Below are positions 60,649 through 64,000 of a stretch of 64,000 bases of DNA, piece by piece. How positions within the stretch are numbered: the first letter of the stretch is position 1; each line of letters opens with the position of its first letter. The notes below the pieces were generated by a model, which was given only the letters and a program-made list of their open reading frames with translations, was not told the origin of the DNA and searched no databases. A program made the translations under genes and the position numbers. This stretch comes from Bradymonas sp963697525. GTDB taxonomy: Bacteria > Myxococcota_A > Bradymonadia > Bradymonadales > Bradymonadaceae. The DNA lies in NCBI GenBank assembly GCA_963697525.1, contig OY969087.1, positions 2,170,001 to 2,234,000 on the forward strand, given 5' to 3'.

Positions 60649-61599
60649 TCAGAGTTTGAAGTAGGCTTTGACGTCGGCGACGTCGCGTTGAATTTGCGCG
60701 ACCAGATCGGCCGGGCTGTCGAAGTTTTGCTCCGGGCGCACGAATTTCCAGAAATCCAACTTTACGCCCTCGCCATATAGGTCCAGGTCGACGTCGTCGG
60801 GGCCGTGGCTGAGCACGAAGCACTCCACGGTGACATCCCCGCCGCCGAAGGTCGGCCGCACGCCCACGTTGGTGATCGAGTGCAGCGCCGGCGAGCCCGG
60901 CACATGCAGCGAGGTCGCGTACACGCCGTGGGGCGGAAGCAGAGGATTTTCGGGCACGATATTGGCGGTGGGAAAGCCGAGCTTGCGCCCGCGCTGATCG
61001 CCGTGTACCACCTCGCCGACGATGCGGTAGGGGCGGCCCAACAGGCGCACCACCTCGGCCATATGCCCCTGGCACAGCTCGTTTCGCACCCGCGTCGAGC
61101 CCACCGGCTCGTCGTCGAGGGTGACGGGCGCGGCGATCTCGGTGTCGATGCCACGCTCGGCGCATAGCTGCTGGAGGTCGTCGGTGGAGCCGGCCCGGCC
61201 TTTGCCGAAGGCGAAGTCCTCGCCGACGATGACGTAGCTAGCGCTCAGTCCGGCGTCGAGGACCCGGTCGACGAATTGCTCCGGGGTCAGCCCGGCCAAC
61301 GTCTCGTCGAACGCCAGCACGACGGTAGCGTCGAGGCCGTACTCGGCCATCAACCCGAACTTTTGGTCGTCGGTGCTCAAGCGAAACGCGGGCTGGTCGG
61401 GGCGAAAGAAGCGCACCGGGTGGGGCGAAAACGTCAGCGCCACCGCCTCGACGCCGCGCTCTTGGGCGACCTGGCGAGCGCGCTCGAAGATCGCCTGATG
61501 GCCGATATGCACGCCGTCGAAGTTACCGATGGTGACCACGGGGCCGTCGAGGGCCGCCGAGGCTTCTTGGAGGGTTCGAAAGACCGTATGCTCGCTCAT
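60649..61599 (-). CDS. ribF: Bifunctional riboflavin kinase/FAD synthetase
   Basis: The product is 316 residues and makes FMN then FAD. The nucleotidyltransferase part has TIGNFDGVHIGHQ and TFSPHPVRFF. The kinase part has VVHGDQRGRKLGFPTAN and GVYATSL. Length matches the family. ATG at 61599 is preferred; an in-frame ATG at 61620 is possible. It is convergent with the OPX gene. Confidence 0.95.
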   Translation of the reverse strand: MSEHTVFRTLQEASAALDGPVVTIGNFDGVHIGHQAIFERARQVAQERGVEAVALTFSPHPVRFFRPDQPAFRLSTDDQKFGLMAEYGLDATVVLAFDETLAGLTPEQFVDRVLDAGLSASYVIVGEDFAFGKGRAGSTDDLQQLCAERGIDTEIAAPVTLDDEPVGSTRVRNELCQGHMAEVVRLLGRPYRIVGEVVHGDQRGRKLGFPTANIVPENPLLPPHGVYATSLHVPGSPALHSITNVGVRPTFGGGDVTVECFVLSHGPDDVDLDLYGEGVKLDFWKFVRPEQNFDSPADLVAQIQRDVADVKAYFKL

Positions 61600-61762
61600 G
61601 GATACCGGGAGAGGCGTCAAGAAGACCCTGTGAAGCGCGGGATTCCTGTTTAGGTTTCCACACTAGCGCCTAACTTGATACATGTTGAAGAACCACGTAG
61701 CGTTGGTCGCCACGTCGAGGTGTCTGGCTGCCACCTAGTAGCATATTTTGCGGAGGTTATGA

Positions 61763-63070
61763 ATGAAGATCGCGGTCGTTGGTACCGGATACGTCGGATT
61801 GGTCACGGGGGCCTGCTTGGCCAACGTCGGAAATAGGGTGATCTGCGCTGACAAAGATGCCGCGAAGATCGACGTACTGAACTCCGGCGGTATTCCCATT
61901 TACGAGGAAGGGCTGGAGACGATCGTCAAGCGCAATCACGCCGACGGCCGGATCACCTTTACGACCGACACCGCCGAAGCCATTCGCGAGTCCGACGTCA
62001 TCTTCGTGGCCGTGGGCACGCCGCCCGACGAGGATGGCTCGGCCGACCTCAAACATGTGCTCGCCGTCGCCGACGAGATCGGGCGCAACATCAACGGCTA
62101 CAAGATCGTCATCTGCAAGAGCACCGTGCCGGTGGGCACCTGCGACAAGGTCGCCGAGGTCGTCGCCTCGCACACCGACCAGGACTTCGACGTGGCGTCC
62201 AACCCGGAGTTCCTCAAGGAAGGCACCGCCATCAAGGACTTCCAGTCGCCCGACCGGGTGGTGATCGGCTGCGCCAACCGTCGGGCCGCCGAGACCATCG
62301 GCGAGCTGTACAAGCCGTTTATGCGCCGCAGCGAGCGCATCGTGTACATGGACGTGCGCAGCGCCGAGATGACCAAATACGCCTCCAACGCGATGCTGGC
62401 GACCAAGATCTCGTTCATCAACGAGATCGCCAACATCTGTGACGAGGTCGGCGCCGACGTCGAGAAGGTGCGCACCGGCATGAGCCTCGACGAGCGCATC
62501 GGGCCGCACTTCATCTACCCGGGCGTGGGCTACGGGGGAAGCTGCTTTCCCAAGGACGTGCGCGCCATCGCCAGCCTGGGCAAGGAAAACGGCCTCGAGA
62601 CCACGCTGCTCGACGCGGTGCGCGACGTCAACCACGCCCAGAAGATGCGGCTGTATCACGCTGCCAGGGCCAAATTCGGCGCGCTGAAGGGCAAAAAATT
62701 TGCGGTTTGGGGCCTGAGCTTCAAACCTAGAACGGACGACGTACGCGAAGCGCCCGCCCTGCTCAATATTCGTCGATTCGTCGACGAGGGTGCCACGGTG
62801 GCGGCCACTGACCCGGAGGCCATCGACAGCGCCCGACGCGCGCTGGGCAGGTTGGGCGACGCCGTGCAATTTGCCGACGACGATTACGCGGTGCTCGAAG
62901 ACGCCGACGCGCTGTTCATCTTCACCGAATGGGAAGAGTTTCGCAGCCCGGACTTCGAGCGCGTCAAGGGGCTGATGCGCGCGCCGGTCATCTTCGACGG
63001 GCGCAACCTGTTTGCGCCGGCGAAGATGAAGGCGCGCGGCTTCGATTACTTCAGCGTGGGTCGTCCCTGA
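61763..63070 (+). CDS. ugd: UDP-glucose / GDP-mannose 6-dehydrogenase
   Basis: The 435-residue enzyme oxidises a nucleotide sugar to its uronic acid with NAD. The Rossmann motif GTGYVG is at residues 7-12. The substrate-proximal SNPEFLKEGTAI, KYASNAMLATKISF and catalytic Cys261 in GGSCFPKD are present. UDP-glucose is the likely substrate, but GDP-mannose is not excluded. GGAGGT precedes the start. Its location suggests supply of uronic acid for the exported polysaccharide. Confidence 0.95.
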   Translation: MKIAVVGTGYVGLVTGACLANVGNRVICADKDAAKIDVLNSGGIPIYEEGLETIVKRNHADGRITFTTDTAEAIRESDVIFVAVGTPPDEDGSADLKHVLAVADEIGRNINGYKIVICKSTVPVGTCDKVAEVVASHTDQDFDVASNPEFLKEGTAIKDFQSPDRVVIGCANRRAAETIGELYKPFMRRSERIVYMDVRSAEMTKYASNAMLATKISFINEIANICDEVGADVEKVRTGMSLDERIGPHFIYPGVGYGGSCFPKDVRAIASLGKENGLETTLLDAVRDVNHAQKMRLYHAARAKFGALKGKKFAVWGLSFKPRTDDVREAPALLNIRRFVDEGATVAATDPEAIDSARRALGRLGDAVQFADDDYAVLEDADALFIFTEWEEFRSPDFERVKGLMRAPVIFDGRNLFAPAKMKARGFDYFSVGRP

Positions 63071-63105
63071 GGTGTGGTGGTGTACCGATGCCGACGTGAG
63101 GCGCA

Positions 63106-64000
63106 GTGAGACCAGGCAGTCACAACTCGGCCAGGCGTCCTTCGAGGCGCGCTGCACGGTGGCTGGGGTGGCTCCTCGGCGTCGCGCTCGGCGTCGTGAG
63201 CGCCCAGCACCATGCCTACGCCGATGACGCTACCAGCCGCGCTCCCCAGGGCGGCGCGGCCGTGGAGCTGGGCTACGGCAAGCTCGCCGAGGACAGCTTC
63301 CTGGATGTGCACCTGAAGCTCGGCTACAGCTTCGACGTCCCACAACTTGGCTGCAGCAAACACGAGGAGCCCTCGGGTTGTCAGACGAAGCTTCGGCTGG
63401 CCGCCCAGGCTCCTCTTCGCTTTCGCGTCGCCGACGCCGCACCCGCCGACGACTCGCTGCTGCGCCGGGCGGATTGGGACGAGCCCAGCGATTACCTGCG
63501 GGTGGTGCGCTCCATCGAGTACGGCCGTCCCACCGAGGCGTTGCACCTGAAAATTGGCGAGCTCGGTCCCATCTCGCTGGGCCACGGCACGCTGGTGCGC
63601 GACTACTACAACGTCATCACCACCGACCATTTCCAGCTCGGCGCCGCCGGCGGCCTCAATACCGTCTACGGCGGCTTCGAGATGCTGCTGGACAACGTGG
63701 TGGCGCCGTCGGTGGTCGGCGGACGGGTCTTCGTCAACCCCTGGGCGTTCGTGGACAAGGATAGCTTTCTGTCGCGCATCGCCCTTGGCGCGACGATGGT
63801 CTCCGACATCAACGCGCCCACTCACCTGGCCGCGGCCTCGCCCACGAGCGTGGCGGTCGACGACGCGCTCAACCCGGTGGTCATCGCCGATCAGGTCACC
63901 ACGCTGGTGGGCGCCGACGTCGAGATCGCGGCCGTCGACACCGACTTCTTCGGCCTGGTGCCCTATGCGGACTTCAACCACCACGTCAGCCTCGGCAGCG
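63106..64000 (+). CDS. Exported, barrel-like protein of unknown function (partial)
   Basis: The frame runs off the window end. GTG at 63106, with GAGG 4 bases upstream, gives a signal peptide ending near HHAYA. The mature part has alternating strands such as GAAVELGYGKLAEDSFLDVHLK, and IGELGPISLGHGTLVRDYYN with an LGHG turn, which looks like an outer-membrane or secreted beta protein. The overlapping minus-strand frame is a shadow. No family is recognised. Confidence 0.7.
   Translation, partial: MRPGSHNSARRPSRRAARWLGWLLGVALGVVSAQHHAYADDATSRAPQGGAAVELGYGKLAEDSFLDVHLKLGYSFDVPQLGCSKHEEPSGCQTKLRLAAQAPLRFRVADAAPADDSLLRRADWDEPSDYLRVVRSIEYGRPTEALHLKIGELGPISLGHGTLVRDYYNVITTDHFQLGAAGGLNTVYGGFEMLLDNVVAPSVVGGRVFVNPWAFVDKDSFLSRIALGATMVSDINAPTHLAAASPTSVAVDDALNPVVIADQVTTLVGADVEIAAVDTDFFGLVPYADFNHHVSLGS

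Noticed and set aside
63046..63984. 312-residue minus-strand frame at the window end
   Set aside because: The plus strand has a signal peptide and coding bias in the same region, so the minus frame is a shadow.

Overview
The window is a high-GC bacterial chromosome segment. It has strong G/C bias at third codon positions, GTG and TTG starts, many lipoproteins and outer-membrane barrels, Ser/Thr kinase and PP2C signalling, and a MotA/TolQ-TolR-TonB trans-envelope cluster with very large TPR proteins. Together these suggest a delta-proteobacterial lineage near Myxococcota, most likely Bradymonadales-like. That placement is inference from gene content only. I saw no tRNA, rRNA, CRISPR array, insertion sequence or prophage.

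Region 1 (1-27973) is mixed housekeeping and accessory content. It holds acylphosphatase, HrpB helicase, a bacterial cereblon-like (CULT-domain) protein, isoaspartyl peptidase, a 1196-residue kinase/ATPase/TPR protein, a DinG-type helicase, NhaA with a coupled small membrane protein, a DnaQ-type exonuclease, an M28 peptidase, TrpS, an A-type Fe-S carrier, a PP2C phosphatase fused to a cyclic-nucleotide-binding domain, a MshEN-domain acidic protein, several lipoproteins, an outer-membrane barrel and a cation diffusion facilitator.

Region 2 (27978-35990, minus strand) is a five-gene membrane glycan locus, transcribed in this order: GT-C-like enzyme with a Cys-paired C-terminal repeat region, flippase-like UPF0104 protein, polyprenyl-phosphate-type GT2, SAM methyltransferase, and a second large multi-spanning membrane protein. 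Region 3 (36000-44788) has YjbQ, MalQ, a THUMP-type RNA methyltransferase, an SLT lytic transglycosylase and PolX. Four different short-repeat arrays lie in its intergenic spaces.

Region 4 (44789-58545, plus strand) is the most striking part. Four large secreted proteins (three with TPRs) are followed by a TolQ/ExbB-like protein, two TolR/ExbD-like proteins, a TonB-like protein with a cytoplasmic FHA-like head, and a small exported protein. The order and architectures recall the Myxococcus xanthus Agl/Glt gliding machinery (AglRQS motor; GltD/AgmU, GltE, GltG). One of the two ExbD-like subunits has Asn where the proton-carrying Asp normally sits, and hairpins separate motor genes inside the run.

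Region 5 (58641-64000) continues with an outer-membrane barrel next to a short polysaccharide-export (OPX) lipoprotein, which could form a two-part outer-membrane polysaccharide exit. RibF (opposite strand), UDP-glucose/GDP-mannose dehydrogenase and a truncated exported protein follow. Linkage of a motor machine to polysaccharide export suggests a surface-motility, adhesion or predation function. That is inference.
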